From positions 1,619,013 to 1,683,012 of the forward strand of contig NZ_CP015101.1 of assembly GCF_002214465.1 (NCBI RefSeq): DNA of 64,000 nt, given 5' to 3'. The stretch is from Thermococcus barossii. GTDB taxonomy: Archaea > Methanobacteriota_B > Thermococci > Thermococcales > Thermococcaceae. Positions 53,838-62,245 of the stretch are shown here, one piece after another. The notes beneath the pieces were generated by a model. That model saw only the letters and a list, made by a program, of their open reading frames with translations. It made no database searches and was not told the DNA's origin. A program made the position numbers and the translations under genes. Within the stretch, counting starts at the first letter, position 1, and each line of letters begins with the position of its first letter.

Positions 53838-54629
53838 TCAGAGGCTCGCCAGCCAGTCGGGATCGACCCGGACAGGTCTTTCCTTTTCCACCCATACCCT
53901 GAGCTTCCGGTACATGGCCGCCCCGGCGACACCGGAGATTACGCTTGACAGGCCCGTTATTAATCCGTCGAGCAGACCCGCGAGCAGGGCTCCGGTGATG
54001 CCCTCTGCAACGAGAGATGCGATGAAAACAAGCCCTTGTGCTGCTCCCCAGAGGCCAACACTCACCGCTGCCATTAGGGCTCCAAAGACGAAGACCTCTT
54101 TGGCGTTGTCCAGCGCGACACCTATAACCCCCAACCCCTCTCCGAAATCCCTGGTCCATACGTACGCAGGAATCATCATGGCGATTACTCCCATAAGGAG
54201 GATCGCCGGGGGCAGGCCAAGGAGTCCCGCCAGGACATACCTCGCCGTTCCTGAGAGGATGTAGTACGCCAGTATCGCTGGAAGGAGGAAGAGCCCGCCG
54301 ACTATGAGGACTACAAGTCCGTAAACAATGCTCACCAGGAGAACCTTTATTCCCCCGGTTATCGATTCCATCACGAGGGCCGACTCCTCGAAGGGTGTCT
54401 TCTTTTGGTGGTAGTAGAAGGCCCTGGTGGGATAGTACACCACCGTGAGCTGGAGCAGGAGACTCGGCAGGGCGATGAGAATTGCGATCCAGATGTTCCG
54501 GTTGAGAACGTGGTCGGATAGGGCAATAAGTACCCCTGCCATCCCTGATGCTATGACTGGATACCTCCACAGCTTTCTGTCTTTTGATATCGCCGTAAGG
54601 GTTTCCCCCAATGCCTCAAAAGCCCTCAT
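53838..54629 (-). CDS. Multi-pass membrane protein, unknown function
   Basis: 263 residues from ATG 54629 (GGTGGT upstream; ATG 54647 in frame). About six helices, several with small-residue packing (VSIVYGLVVLIVGGLFLLPA, ITGALLAGLLDGLITGLSSV). The N-terminus ALGETLTAISKDRKLWRYPV and PTRAFYYHQKKTPFEESALV recall a family of DUF-type archaeal and bacterial membrane proteins with glycine-zipper helices, not firmly identified. Converges on mtaD, with one base between the stops. Confidence 0.7.
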   Translation of the reverse strand: MRAFEALGETLTAISKDRKLWRYPVIASGMAGVLIALSDHVLNRNIWIAILIALPSLLLQLTVVYYPTRAFYYHQKKTPFEESALVMESITGGIKVLLVSIVYGLVVLIVGGLFLLPAILAYYILSGTARYVLAGLLGLPPAILLMGVIAMMIPAYVWTRDFGEGLGVIGVALDNAKEVFVFGALMAAVSVGLWGAAQGLVFIASLVAEGITGALLAGLLDGLITGLSSVISGVAGAAMYRKLRVWVEKERPVRVDPDWLASL

Positions 54630-54766
54630 TCTACCACCATCGTTCATGGGTTTTGCCCATATTTAACTGTTACTGTTTTAAGTTGTACGTCATAAAAAGT
54701 TTCCAGAGTAATAACTCGCGCAACCGTTAAAATCTGTCGTGAGTAATCGGTTGGATGGTGATTGGG

Positions 54767-55318
54767 ATGTTATCCTTCGAGATCGTCCGTGGGGACATCA
54801 CCCGCTTCCCTGTCGAGGCCATAGTCAACGCCGCCAACAAATATCTTGAGCACGGTGGTGGTGTCGCCTACGCGATAGCCAGGGCCGCCGCTGGAAACGT
54901 TGCAGAGTACATCAGGATAAGCAAGGAGGCCATGCGCGAGCAGCTCGGAAAAAGCTCGATTGAGCACGGTGAGGTCGTTGTAACACCGGCGTTGAGGCTG
55001 GAGCAATACGGAATCAGGTACGTCATCCATACCGTTGGTCCCTACTGCGGCGGAGTCTGGGACGGCGAGAGGAAAGAGAAGCTCAGGAAAGCCATCCTCG
55101 GCGCACTGAGAAAGGCCGACGAGCTCGGTGTCAAAACCATAGCTTTCCCCGCTATAAGCGCCGGCATCTACGGCTGTCCGCTTGAGGAGGTCGTGAGGAC
55201 GTTCAAGGAGACTGTGGAGGAGTTTTTGAAGGAAGCGAGGAGCATCGAGAAAGTTTACCTCGTGCTGTACTCGGAAGAAACCTATAGGATGGCCCTTGAA
55301 GTCCTGGGATTACGGTAG
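54767..55318 (+). CDS. Macro-domain ADP-ribose-binding protein
   Basis: 183 residues forming a single macro domain. Diagnostic residues are FEIVRGDITRFPVEAIVNAA (catalytic-loop Asn-Ala-Ala-Asn), LEHGGGVAYAIARAAG-like loop 1, and the phosphate loop AISAGIYGCP. Such proteins bind or hydrolyse ADP-ribose derivatives, including O-acetyl-ADP-ribose and ADP-ribosyl groups on proteins. ATG 54767 is chosen with GGTGATTGG upstream; GTG 54758 or ATG 54755 would add four residues. It is monocistronic and divergent from the membrane protein at 54629. Confidence 0.92.
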   Translation: MLSFEIVRGDITRFPVEAIVNAANKYLEHGGGVAYAIARAAAGNVAEYIRISKEAMREQLGKSSIEHGEVVVTPALRLEQYGIRYVIHTVGPYCGGVWDGERKEKLRKAILGALRKADELGVKTIAFPAISAGIYGCPLEEVVRTFKETVEEFLKEARSIEKVYLVLYSEETYRMALEVLGLR

Positions 55319-55347
55319 GCATCATACCCACGTTCTGCGATGGGAAA

Positions 55348-55356
55348 GTATATAAC
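55348..55356 (+). promoter_or_regulatory. TATA box of the 55387-56329 pair
   Basis: GTATATAAC, with the predicted transcript start near 55379, which favours ATG 55387 with almost no leader. Confidence 0.55.
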
Positions 55357-55386
55357 TTCACAAGGTTAAAGTTGATGGGATCCTCC

Positions 55387-55638
55387 ATGGCATGTGAAGA
55401 ACTCATCAGGAAGCTCGCGCTTGGGTTTGCGTTGATGTTCGTTTCGGGTTTTCTAATCCTCTACTATGCCATTAGAAAACTGGCCTGTGCCTCAACCAAT
55501 CTCTGTTCTGTAAGTCACTGGCCGGAGACCCCGGCTATAAATAGTGTTGACATGCTTGTGGTGGCTTTCGTGGTCACAGTGTTGTTCATATCCTTTGTAT
55601 GGTATTCCTCTTACGGTGGGAAAAGAAATGAAAGCTAA
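55387..55638 (+). CDS. Small two-helix membrane protein
   Basis: 83 residues from ATG 55387 (ATG 55375 and TTG 55372 in frame). Helices: LALGFALMFVSGFLILYYAI and MLVVAFVVTVLFISFVWYSS, separated by a short outside loop with two cysteines (LACASTNLC). This layout resembles small thiol proteins, but no family is identified. It overlaps the next gene by 11 bp, so the two are probably a unit. Confidence 0.65.
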   Translation: MACEELIRKLALGFALMFVSGFLILYYAIRKLACASTNLCSVSHWPETPAINSVDMLVVAFVVTVLFISFVWYSSYGGKRNES

Positions 55639-56329
55639 AGGCCTGAGGTTCCTGCCATTCCTGCTTCTTCTTTACTTCGAAGTTGGCTACTTTGCGAATT
55701 ATGGCATGGGCGAGTGTCCGTTCTTTGGAACGGTTTTCTACGGTACTCCTTGCAGGGTTTTCTCCCTTGGAATGTTCTTCCTCGGGACTGTGGCTTTGGC
55801 CCTTTCAAAGGCCGGGAGGGTGAGAACATCCCTTCTCATTGCCTCGCTGTATTTTGGAATCACCCTCTTTGCCTCGTGGAGCTGGGTTCTGAGTGCCAAA
55901 GCCCTGGCGCTGGTGGGTCTGCTTTCCTCCGGTCTGTTATCCTTCGTATGCGCTGACGAAGTTTCCCCTTCTGGATCAATATGGAATTCATTCGTCCTCG
56001 TTTTCTATTCCATCGTTCTCTTGATTTTTCTTGTTTCTGCCGTTAGTTACCTCCTTTACTTCCGCTGGATATGTGGGGCAGCCTACGCTGGAGCCTTCCT
56101 CTCCTTCTGCCTTGTTCTCTCCTACGCTCTCCTCGGCCTGGGATTACTCTCGCCTCTCCTGTGGCTGAGGGGGTACGGTGCCTACGCCGTATTGGTTCTT
56201 CTTCCGGATTTGCTCTTTGCCAGGTTCATCCTTGGACTCCCGCTTAGAGAGGAGCTAAACGTGGCGATCTTCCTTTCCTTCCTGGCTCTGTCTTTAGTGC
56301 GCCTCTCACGAAAACCCCTTAACCATTAA
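55628..56329 (+). CDS. Polytopic membrane protein, unknown function
   Basis: 233 residues from ATG 55628, with GGTGGG upstream. The longer frame beginning at 55544 lies within the preceding gene and is rejected. About seven helices; two cysteines near the N-terminus on the predicted outside (GECPFFGTVFYGTPCRVF) match the two-cysteine loop of the small protein just upstream, suggesting a shared surface or disulfide pairing. I do not recognise the family. Confidence 0.7.
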   Translation: MKAKGLRFLPFLLLLYFEVGYFANYGMGECPFFGTVFYGTPCRVFSLGMFFLGTVALALSKAGRVRTSLLIASLYFGITLFASWSWVLSAKALALVGLLSSGLLSFVCADEVSPSGSIWNSFVLVFYSIVLLIFLVSAVSYLLYFRWICGAAYAGAFLSFCLVLSYALLGLGLLSPLLWLRGYGAYAVLVLLPDLLFARFILGLPLREELNVAIFLSFLALSLVRLSRKPLNH

Positions 56330-56354
56330 ACCCGAAGTCTTTCCGGTGGTGCCC

Positions 56355-57797
56355 GTGAGAATCGAGGACGTTTACATCTGGGATATCAACGCCAAGTGGC
56401 TCGGCATAACTCCTCACCAGCTCATGGAGAACGCAGGGGCTGGCGTTGCAAGGGTGATTGAGGAGAGGTTTGGGAAAGGACTCAAGATAGCCATTTTTTC
56501 TGGAACCGGCAACAACGGCGGCGATGGCTTCGTTGCTGCCCGGCATCTCAGCTTCGACAACGACGTTACCCTCTTCCTGGTTGGGGACGAAGTCAAGATA
56601 AGGAGCGAGGAGGCGAGGCACAACTGGGAGATACTCAAAGGCCTGGACTTCGTGAAAATCCGGGTTCTCAAGGACTCTACATACATCAGGAGCCTTGACC
56701 TCAGCGGTTTTGACGTCATCGTTGATGCCCTCCTCGGAGCCGGCACAAAGGGTGAGCCGCGAGAGCCAATCCGCTCCGCTATAGAAAAGATAAACGAGTA
56801 CGCCGGAAGGGCCAAGATAGTCAGCGTTGACCTTCCGAGCGGCTATCCATCAAAGGTTCAAGTTAAGGCCGACTTCGCGGTGACCTTCCAGTGGGACAAG
56901 GAGGAATATGAGGGCTTCGAGCGCGTTGTGGTTAAGATAGGCTATCCGAAGGAGCTCTACCACATCGTCGGGCCCGGTGATGCGAAGTTCGCTTTAAGGA
57001 AGAAGGGCGAGCACAAGGGTCAGAACGGCAAACTGCTCATCATCGGTGGGAGCGGGGACTACTACGGCGCGCCCTATTTGGCGGCAAAGGCGGCATCTTA
57101 TCTCGTGGACCTGGTTTACTTGGTCATGCCCGAATATCCGGCGAGGCGGGTAAGCGACCCCGACTTAATCCTCAGGCCGATCGAAGGGAGGAATTTCTCG
57201 CCGGGGCACGTTGAAGAACTCCTGAGCATAGCCGAAAAGGTTGACGCCGTCGTCATCGGCCCGGGAATCGGTCTCGCGGAGGAGACGAAGGAGTTCGTGA
57301 GAGAATTTGTAAGGCGCTGCGAAAAGCCGATGGTGATTGATGCGGACGGCCTGAAGGCCATAGCCGGGGACTTGAGCGTTCTCAAGGGCAAGACCTTCAT
57401 TCTCACACCTCACACCGGTGAGTTCAAGGTTCTCTTTGGGGTGAAGCCTGAGGGTTCCTTCCAGGAAAAGGCAGAGCTCGTGAGGGAGAAGGCAAGGGAA
57501 ATTGGCGGCGTTATCCTGCTCAAAGGTGCTTACGACATTATTAGCGATGGAGAGGCATGGAAGTACAACAGAACTGGGAACAGGGGCATGACCACCGGCG
57601 GGACCGGAGACGTTTTGGCAGGCCTCGTCGGCGCTCTGCTCGCGCTCGGCAACGAACCGTTAAGGGCGGCTTCCGCTGGAGCCTTCATCAACGGCCTCGC
57701 CGGGGATATGGTGAAGGAAGGGCTCGGCGAGAACTTCACCGCTTTGGAGGTTGCGAAAAAGGTTCCGTATGCCGTGAAGTGGGTGGTGGAGTTCTGA
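56355..57797 (+). CDS. nnr: Bifunctional NAD(P)HX repair enzyme (epimerase plus ADP-dependent dehydratase)
   Basis: 480 residues. The N-terminal half (about 1-200) is the NAD(P)HX epimerase, with FSGTGNNGGDGFVAARHL and VDALLGAGTKGEPREP. The C-terminal half is the ribokinase-like dehydratase, with IIGGSGDYYGAPYLA, VVIGPGIGLAEET, LTPHTGEF and MTTGGTGDVLAGLVGA. It repairs NADH and NADPH hydrated by heat, a real need in hyperthermophiles. GTG 56355 is preferred over GTG 56346 and 56349, with GGTGG upstream. Starts soon after the membrane protein gene ends. Confidence 0.94.
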   Translation: MRIEDVYIWDINAKWLGITPHQLMENAGAGVARVIEERFGKGLKIAIFSGTGNNGGDGFVAARHLSFDNDVTLFLVGDEVKIRSEEARHNWEILKGLDFVKIRVLKDSTYIRSLDLSGFDVIVDALLGAGTKGEPREPIRSAIEKINEYAGRAKIVSVDLPSGYPSKVQVKADFAVTFQWDKEEYEGFERVVVKIGYPKELYHIVGPGDAKFALRKKGEHKGQNGKLLIIGGSGDYYGAPYLAAKAASYLVDLVYLVMPEYPARRVSDPDLILRPIEGRNFSPGHVEELLSIAEKVDAVVIGPGIGLAEETKEFVREFVRRCEKPMVIDADGLKAIAGDLSVLKGKTFILTPHTGEFKVLFGVKPEGSFQEKAELVREKAREIGGVILLKGAYDIISDGEAWKYNRTGNRGMTTGGTGDVLAGLVGALLALGNEPLRAASAGAFINGLAGDMVKEGLGENFTALEVAKKVPYAVKWVVEF

Positions 57798-57806
57798 GGT
57801 GGTACG

Positions 57807-58445
57807 ATGGCGGGCCGCCTTTTGAAGGCCTTCCTTTTTCTTGCCGTTGCCTCCCTGGTTCTGGTTTCCCTTCTTATCCTCTTTTCAGGGGAGAAGTACC
57901 AGTTGAAGGTCGAGGCCCACTTCAGCTCTCCCCTTGAGTTTGAGGGTGCGGAGCTTATGGCAGGCTATCCCAACGAGGTTACCCACCTGGCGCTCTTCAA
58001 GTTCAGGCGCTCCAGCGGGGGTGGAAGGGACTTTCGGTTCGTGAAGGCCTTTGACCTTCCCGTCGATTACGTGGTGGCGGAGATACGCGACGGGGAGGCC
58101 GTTTACTGCAGGGCGGTCTTTGAGGACGGACGCTTCGTCCTAGACGACGAGCACTGCTTCCCGACCCTTGAAGACGCTCTGCGGCGAAGGATAACCCTGA
58201 GTTCCTGCATCAACGGCACTTACCTCGGCTACAAAATTGAAAGGAACTCCATCGTTTACTTTCTCTTCCAGGCTTCAAACGAGACGACCTGCGTGAACGA
58301 GAGTGTTGAAGTCCTTGGAAGAACGTGGGGGGTTTTCGCGGAGATAACCGGGACGAACGGGACCCTCCTTTGCCCTGTGGAGGTCATTAACGGGACGTAT
58401 CTCACCGACGAGGTCGTTGTTGTAAACGAAGGGCGGTGCGGGTGA
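57807..58445 (+). CDS. Membrane-anchored exported protein, unknown function
   Basis: 212 residues. One N-terminal helix (FLFLAVASLVLVSLLILF) and an exported domain with six or so cysteines and NGT/NET/NES sequons follow. No known family. It begins 9 bp after the NAD(P)HX repair gene and its stop overlaps the ATG of a 51-residue membrane protein (TGATG). The group probably forms one transcript with a surface role unrelated to cofactor repair. Confidence 0.65.
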   Translation: MAGRLLKAFLFLAVASLVLVSLLILFSGEKYQLKVEAHFSSPLEFEGAELMAGYPNEVTHLALFKFRRSSGGGRDFRFVKAFDLPVDYVVAEIRDGEAVYCRAVFEDGRFVLDDEHCFPTLEDALRRRITLSSCINGTYLGYKIERNSIVYFLFQASNETTCVNESVEVLGRTWGVFAEITGTNGTLLCPVEVINGTYLTDEVVVVNEGRCG

Positions 58446-58600
58446 TGAAAATGAAGCTCTACGGGACTGAGGTTCCTTCCATCTTATTTTTCCGCTGGTG
58501 GATTGCCGAGCTGGCCCTGGCAGTCCTTGGTGGGTACTTTGGACTTGAGGCCCTTCTTGTCACGGGTGTTTACTGGCTGGGCTTTCCGAGGAGGGGCTAA
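58445..58600 (+). CDS. 51-residue membrane protein
   Basis: ATG 58445 overlaps the preceding stop (TGATG) with GGGTG upstream. The peptide starts MKMKLYGTEVPSILFFRWW and has one or two hydrophobic segments (WIAELALAVLGGYFGLEALL, VTGVYWLGFP). Below usual size cut-offs, but coupling and codon use resemble its neighbours. No family recognised. Confidence 0.6.
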   Translation: MKMKLYGTEVPSILFFRWWIAELALAVLGGYFGLEALLVTGVYWLGFPRRG

Positions 58601-58645
58601 ACCTCTTTATCAATACTTTAACGTCTCGAAACAGGGGTGATGAAA

Positions 58646-59020
58646 ATGGTCTCCGAAAACGCGGTTCGAGTTGTCATGTCGGTCCCGGTCGTTGTCCTTG
58701 CACTCGCTGTCCTCGCGGTCGGGGGATTCTCCCCTGAGGCAATGCTCGTTCTGGTCCTTCTCTGGGTTGTGGGTGCCCTCCTCCCCCGCACCTGGGAGTT
58801 CCGGAACGGGAAACTGGAGCTGGCCTTTTTACTCCGGAACGTCCTTCTGTATACTGCTTTGGTGGTTCTCGTTGGGGCGGAGTTCCTGCTCCTGGGGGGG
58901 AGCGTCCATGGGGTCTCCAAGGAGGCGGTAATGTTCTTCACGGCCTGGCTTCTCAGCGGGATTTTTGAGTTCCTATGGCCAGGATTCGCGAGAAAGGGGA
59001 CCACTCGGGTGTCGCCGTAA
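58646..59020 (+). CDS. Small polytopic membrane protein
   Basis: 124 residues with about four helices (VVMSVPVVVLALAVLAVGG, AMLVLVLLWVVGALLPRTWE, LLYTALVVLVGAEFLLLGG, AVMFFTAWLLSGIFEFLWPG). ATG 58646 is favoured by GGGGTGAT upstream; ATG 58640 is in frame. A TATA-like CTCTTTATC at about 58604-58612 suggests its own promoter. It converges on the amylase gene, with 36 bp between their stops. No family recognised. Confidence 0.6.
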   Translation: MVSENAVRVVMSVPVVVLALAVLAVGGFSPEAMLVLVLLWVVGALLPRTWEFRNGKLELAFLLRNVLLYTALVVLVGAEFLLLGGSVHGVSKEAVMFFTAWLLSGIFEFLWPGFARKGTTRVSP

Positions 59021-59056
59021 ACAGGAAGCTGGAAGAATGGAAACGGGTGGAGGAGC

Positions 59057-60430
59057 TCAGCCCACCCCACAGTAGCTCCAGACGGAGTAGCCGTAGTAGC
59101 CGTTGGCCGGGTCATGGGCCGGGGCCTCGAGGTAGACCCAGCCGCTGGAGGAGACGTACTTGTCAACCCAGCCCCCGAGGTTGCCGGTGTACTCGTGTAT
59201 GCAGGAGCCGGCGAACTTCGGAACGTAGACCCACCTTCCGGCTTTGCTTGAGCCGAGGTTGATGTAGGTTATCAGTCCTGGCTTGTCCCCGTAGCCGTTT
59301 CTGACAAAGATCAGCTCGTCGCTGTCGTAGTAGACTATGTCGGTGCTCCCTCCCGCGAGGTGGTCGTGTATCCAGATGAGGTTCTTGAGCCTGTCCTTGT
59401 TGAGCCACTCTTCATAATCGCGGTAGAATATTGTCGGCTGTCCCTCGTAGGTGAGGATGAAGGCGTAGGCAGGATACTTGTTCCAGATTATGTCGGTGTC
59501 GTGGTTGGCGACGAAGGTAACGGCCTTGAATGGGTCGCGGCTCACAACCGTTCCACCGTTCCTGAGGGCATCTACCAGCGCGGGAATGTTCTGATTGTCG
59601 AAGGCCTCGTCCATCTTGTAGTAGAGCGGGAAGTCGAAGACCTTGGCGCCGCTGTCGTAGGCCCAGCTCAGGAGGGCATCGACGTTGGTGTCCCAGTACT
59701 CTCCTACCGCCCAGCCGCCCCACCAGCTGAGCCAGTCCTTGACCACCCAAGCGCCGTAGCCCTTCACGTAGTCGAAGCGCCAGGCATCAACGCCGATGCT
59801 CCTGAGGTAGGCGGCGTAGCTCTCCTGGCTGGCCCAGAGCCAGTACTGGTCCCAGCTCTTCTCGTGGGCGATGTCCGGATAGTCCCCGAAGGTCCCCTCG
59901 TCGCAGCACTTGACCTCGTTCGGGTGGAAGTCGAGGTAGTTGGCGGTGTACTTGCCGGAGGCGACCTTGGAGAAGTCGGTCCAGGTGTAGTCGTTCACGA
60001 AGGGGTTCCACTCGAGGTCTCCACCGGCGCGGTGGTTGATGACTATGTCGGCTATGACCTTCATGTTGTATGCGTGGGCCGTGTTTATCATGTTCACCAG
60101 CTCGGCCTTGGAGCCGAAGCGGGTCTCGACGGTTCCTTTTTGGTCGTACTCGCCGAGGTCGAAGAAATCATAGGGGTCGTACCCCATGGAGTAGCCGCCG
60201 CTCATGCCCTTGCTCGCGGGGGGAATCCATATTGCCGAAATCCCGGCACTCGCCCAGTCGGGTATCTTCTGCGCTATCGTGTCCCACCATACCCCTCCCC
60301 CGGGGACGTCCCAGTAGAAGGCCTGCATTATGACGCCGCCGTTTTCGAGGGTCTCTGCTTTGACTGGAACCGCGGAGACACTGACGAGAACCAGCAGTAC
60401 TAGGATGGCAACCAACCCTTTCCTAGCCAT
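59057..60430 (-). CDS. Secreted alpha-amylase, glycoside hydrolase family 13
   Basis: 457 residues with a signal peptide ([20 protein letters not shown]). An endo-acting starch hydrolase of the thermostable archaeal group. The (beta/alpha)8 barrel has catalytic Asp in [10 protein letters not shown], Glu in VGEYWDTN and Asp in [19 protein letters not shown] is conserved region [12 protein letters not shown] matches the calcium-zinc site of Pyrococcus enzymes. ATG 60430 has GGTGGTGAT upstream; the track to 60463 reads promoter DNA. A TGM-like operator (60458-60474) and TATA (60471-60482) lie upstream. Two cysteines near the C-terminus may form a disulfide. Confidence 0.96.
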   Translation of the reverse strand: MARKGLVAILVLLVLVSVSAVPVKAETLENGGVIMQAFYWDVPGGGVWWDTIAQKIPDWASAGISAIWIPPASKGMSGGYSMGYDPYDFFDLGEYDQKGTVETRFGSKAELVNMINTAHAYNMKVIADIVINHRAGGDLEWNPFVNDYTWTDFSKVASGKYTANYLDFHPNEVKCCDEGTFGDYPDIAHEKSWDQYWLWASQESYAAYLRSIGVDAWRFDYVKGYGAWVVKDWLSWWGGWAVGEYWDTNVDALLSWAYDSGAKVFDFPLYYKMDEAFDNQNIPALVDALRNGGTVVSRDPFKAVTFVANHDTDIIWNKYPAYAFILTYEGQPTIFYRDYEEWLNKDRLKNLIWIHDHLAGGSTDIVYYDSDELIFVRNGYGDKPGLITYINLGSSKAGRWVYVPKFAGSCIHEYTGNLGGWVDKYVSSSGWVYLEAPAHDPANGYYGYSVWSYCGVG

Positions 60431-60457
60431 GGCAATCACCACCGGATGGCCATAATA

Positions 60458-60474
60458 TATCACCGGTGGTGAAA
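60458..60474. promoter_or_regulatory. Glycolytic regulator motif (TGM-like) at the amylase promoter
   Basis: TATCAC-CGGTG-GTGAAA matches TATCAC-N5-GTGATA in all but one base. On the minus strand it overlaps and follows the TATA-like TTAAATATTTC (60471-60481), as in repressed sugar genes. Confidence 0.65.
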
Positions 60475-60579
60475 TATTTAAGCTTTGTCGTTAATGTACA
60501 TTGGAGTCCGTAATTGTTCACTGTAACCTGGGCTAAAAATGAAACGTCATGTTTCATATCTGGGAAGTAAAAGAATAGC

Positions 60580-61137
60580 CTAAAACTCAATCAGCCTCTT
60601 TGCAATCTCTGCCTTCTCACACAGCTCGCAGCTCTGGAGGAAGACCAGCATGTTGAGGAGGTGAAAGAGCTCTATCTCGGTCAGGTCTATGTTTGCCTGA
60701 GATATTCTCTTGATTATTGGCTGGGAGTTTAGCTCTATCTCGTTCAGGACTTCTTTGGCCAGCTTTTTGAGCTTATCCCTGTCTCCTATCTTGAACCCTG
60801 CCTTTTCCAGGACATGGACGAGCTTTTCAGCCTCCACCTGTAGGTAGGCCTGCCGGAACTCCTCGATGCTTTCATCCGGGTCTGCCTTTATGAGGAACAG
60901 TCTGGCACTTCTCGCGTAAACTCGCTCGTTCCCGTGAACTTCAAGCTCTTCCACGAGGCCAGCGTTCTCCAGAATCTTTACGTGCCTGTATATCGTTGTT
61001 CTGTCCTTCCCGATGGCGTCGCTGAGTTCATTGACTGTCATGGGGTGCTCCCTAAGCAGTTGGAGAATTTTAAAGCGGGTTTCATCGGAGAGTACTCTAA
61101 CTCTTTCCGGCTCGGTTATTATTAAGACTTCCTTCAC
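60580..61137 (-). CDS. ArsR-type winged-helix regulator
   Basis: 185 residues beginning with GTG 61137 immediately after the stop of the DUF211 gene. N-terminal winged helix: RVRVLSDETRFKILQLLREH, PMTVNELSDAIGKDRTTIYR, HVKILENAGLVEE. A helical C-terminal half with CELCEKAEIAKR may bind metal. This type (with 61468) is common in Thermococcales. It could control the DUF211 gene and itself; the amylase promoter is some distance downstream and probably separate. Confidence 0.85.
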   Translation of the reverse strand: MKEVLIITEPERVRVLSDETRFKILQLLREHPMTVNELSDAIGKDRTTIYRHVKILENAGLVEELEVHGNERVYARSARLFLIKADPDESIEEFRQAYLQVEAEKLVHVLEKAGFKIGDRDKLKKLAKEVLNEIELNSQPIIKRISQANIDLTEIELFHLLNMLVFLQSCELCEKAEIAKRLIEF

Positions 61138-61443
61138 TCAGTACTCCTCCAGCTTGTCCTGGGGAGTCTCGCCCTCTTCGACAATCTTCTTTCCGGCCGC
61201 GACCATGTCTATGCTGTGCACCACGCCCCCGAACTCCTCTATCGTCCTGACTATCTCGTCGTAGTCGAGGTTGTCGCCCACCATGGTTATCTTGACGTTC
61301 TCTGTCTCCTTGTCTATCTCCACGAGGGTTATGTTGACCCCATCAACGCCCTCAAGCTCGCTGAGTCCGAGCGCCAGCTCCGTTACCATCGGCTGGTGCG
61401 GCTTGAGCACGTCCAGCACTAGAAGTCGTATACCCTTCGCCAT
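61138..61443 (-). CDS. DUF211 protein
   Basis: 101 residues with a ferredoxin-like fold expected from family structures. IRLLVLDVLKPHQPMVTELA, VDGVNITLVEIDKETENVKI and IEEFGGVVHSIDMVAAGKKI are the DUF211 pattern, an archaeal family of unknown role that may bind metal or nucleotides. ATG 61443 follows the ArsR gene at 61468 by 24 bp; the next ArsR gene starts one base after its stop. This gives an ArsR-DUF211-ArsR group. Confidence 0.88.
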   Translation of the reverse strand: MAKGIRLLVLDVLKPHQPMVTELALGLSELEGVDGVNITLVEIDKETENVKITMVGDNLDYDEIVRTIEEFGGVVHSIDMVAAGKKIVEEGETPQDKLEEY

Positions 61444-61467
61444 GTCTCATCGCTTCTCCTTTCGGCG

Positions 61468-62043
61468 TCATTTTTTAAGTATTTCTCCCAGCTTCTTCAG
61501 GAGCTTTATGGTCTCCTCGTCGCGGCCCATCCTTGCCATGGCCAGCCACTCGATGGCGTGAATTATGTCCTCGTTGGAGAAGTCCTTGAGGGCCTCCTCG
61601 TTGGCCTCTATTTCCTTCGATATCTCGGTTTTGTACTCGTGCTCCTTTGCCAGAAGGCTGTCCATGACGTCGAGGAGTTCCTCACCATCGAACTCGTAGC
61701 CAAGGGCCTTGAATATCTCCAGCTTTATCTTGAGCCTTGAACGGGCGAAGTAGCGGAGCTCCTCGTCCCCGAGGTACATGTTGATGTAGAATGCATCGGC
61801 CGTTCTTCCGTAGTACTTCTCCACCAGGTTGCCCTTCATCTCCGTTCTCTTGACCTCTACCAGACCAGCTTCCTTGAGCTTCTCTATGTGGTGGTATATC
61901 GTTTGGGGCGTCTTTCCAAGTATCTCGCTCAGCTGAGATATGGTCATCTCCTTGTTGCGGAGCAGTCCGAGTATCTTCCTCCTCGTGTCCTCAAGCATCA
62001 GCTTTATAACTTCCGGATCTGTTATGACCTTGACCTTCGCCAT
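61468..62043 (-). CDS. ArsR-like winged-helix regulator with helical extension
   Basis: 191 residues from ATG 62043 (GGTGGTGG upstream; the frame runs on to 62139 but into promoter DNA). Winged helix near residues 15-75: VIKLMLEDTRRKILGLLRNK, EMTISQLSEILGKTPQTIYH, HIEKLKEAGLVEV. A helical dimer domain follows. It closely resembles PH1932 of Pyrococcus horikoshii, of known structure, as far as I recall. The promoter TATA (ACATATATAA, about 62120-62129) lies opposite the acyl-CoA synthetase promoter. Confidence 0.87.
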   Translation of the reverse strand: MAKVKVITDPEVIKLMLEDTRRKILGLLRNKEMTISQLSEILGKTPQTIYHHIEKLKEAGLVEVKRTEMKGNLVEKYYGRTADAFYINMYLGDEELRYFARSRLKIKLEIFKALGYEFDGEELLDVMDSLLAKEHEYKTEISKEIEANEEALKDFSNEDIIHAIEWLAMARMGRDEETIKLLKKLGEILKK

Positions 62044-62203
62044 TTCCACCACCCAATTTAAACGTTCTAACGCTTCTTTTAACGTTATGGCATATAACCC
62101 TTTTGCTTTCTTCGGTAGGTTTATATATGTAAAGGCCATGGTTCATTGGAGCCGTTGCTGGACAAAATATCCAGTTACTGGATGTACCCATCTGTGGAGG
62201 AAG

Positions 62204-62211
62204 GCTTAAAT
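62204..62211 (+). promoter_or_regulatory. TATA box of the acyl-CoA synthetase alpha gene
   Basis: GCTTAAATA at about 62204-62212, 35-40 bp before ATG 62246, ahead of the GGAGGTG ribosome-binding site. Confidence 0.55.
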
Positions 62212-62245
62212 ATGGGCTCCCGAAAAACCTTCGGAGGTGGACAAG

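Noticed and set aside
59360-60403. 347-codon frame antisense to amylase
   Set aside because: The opposite strand is a clear GH13 enzyme; the frame has no start signal.
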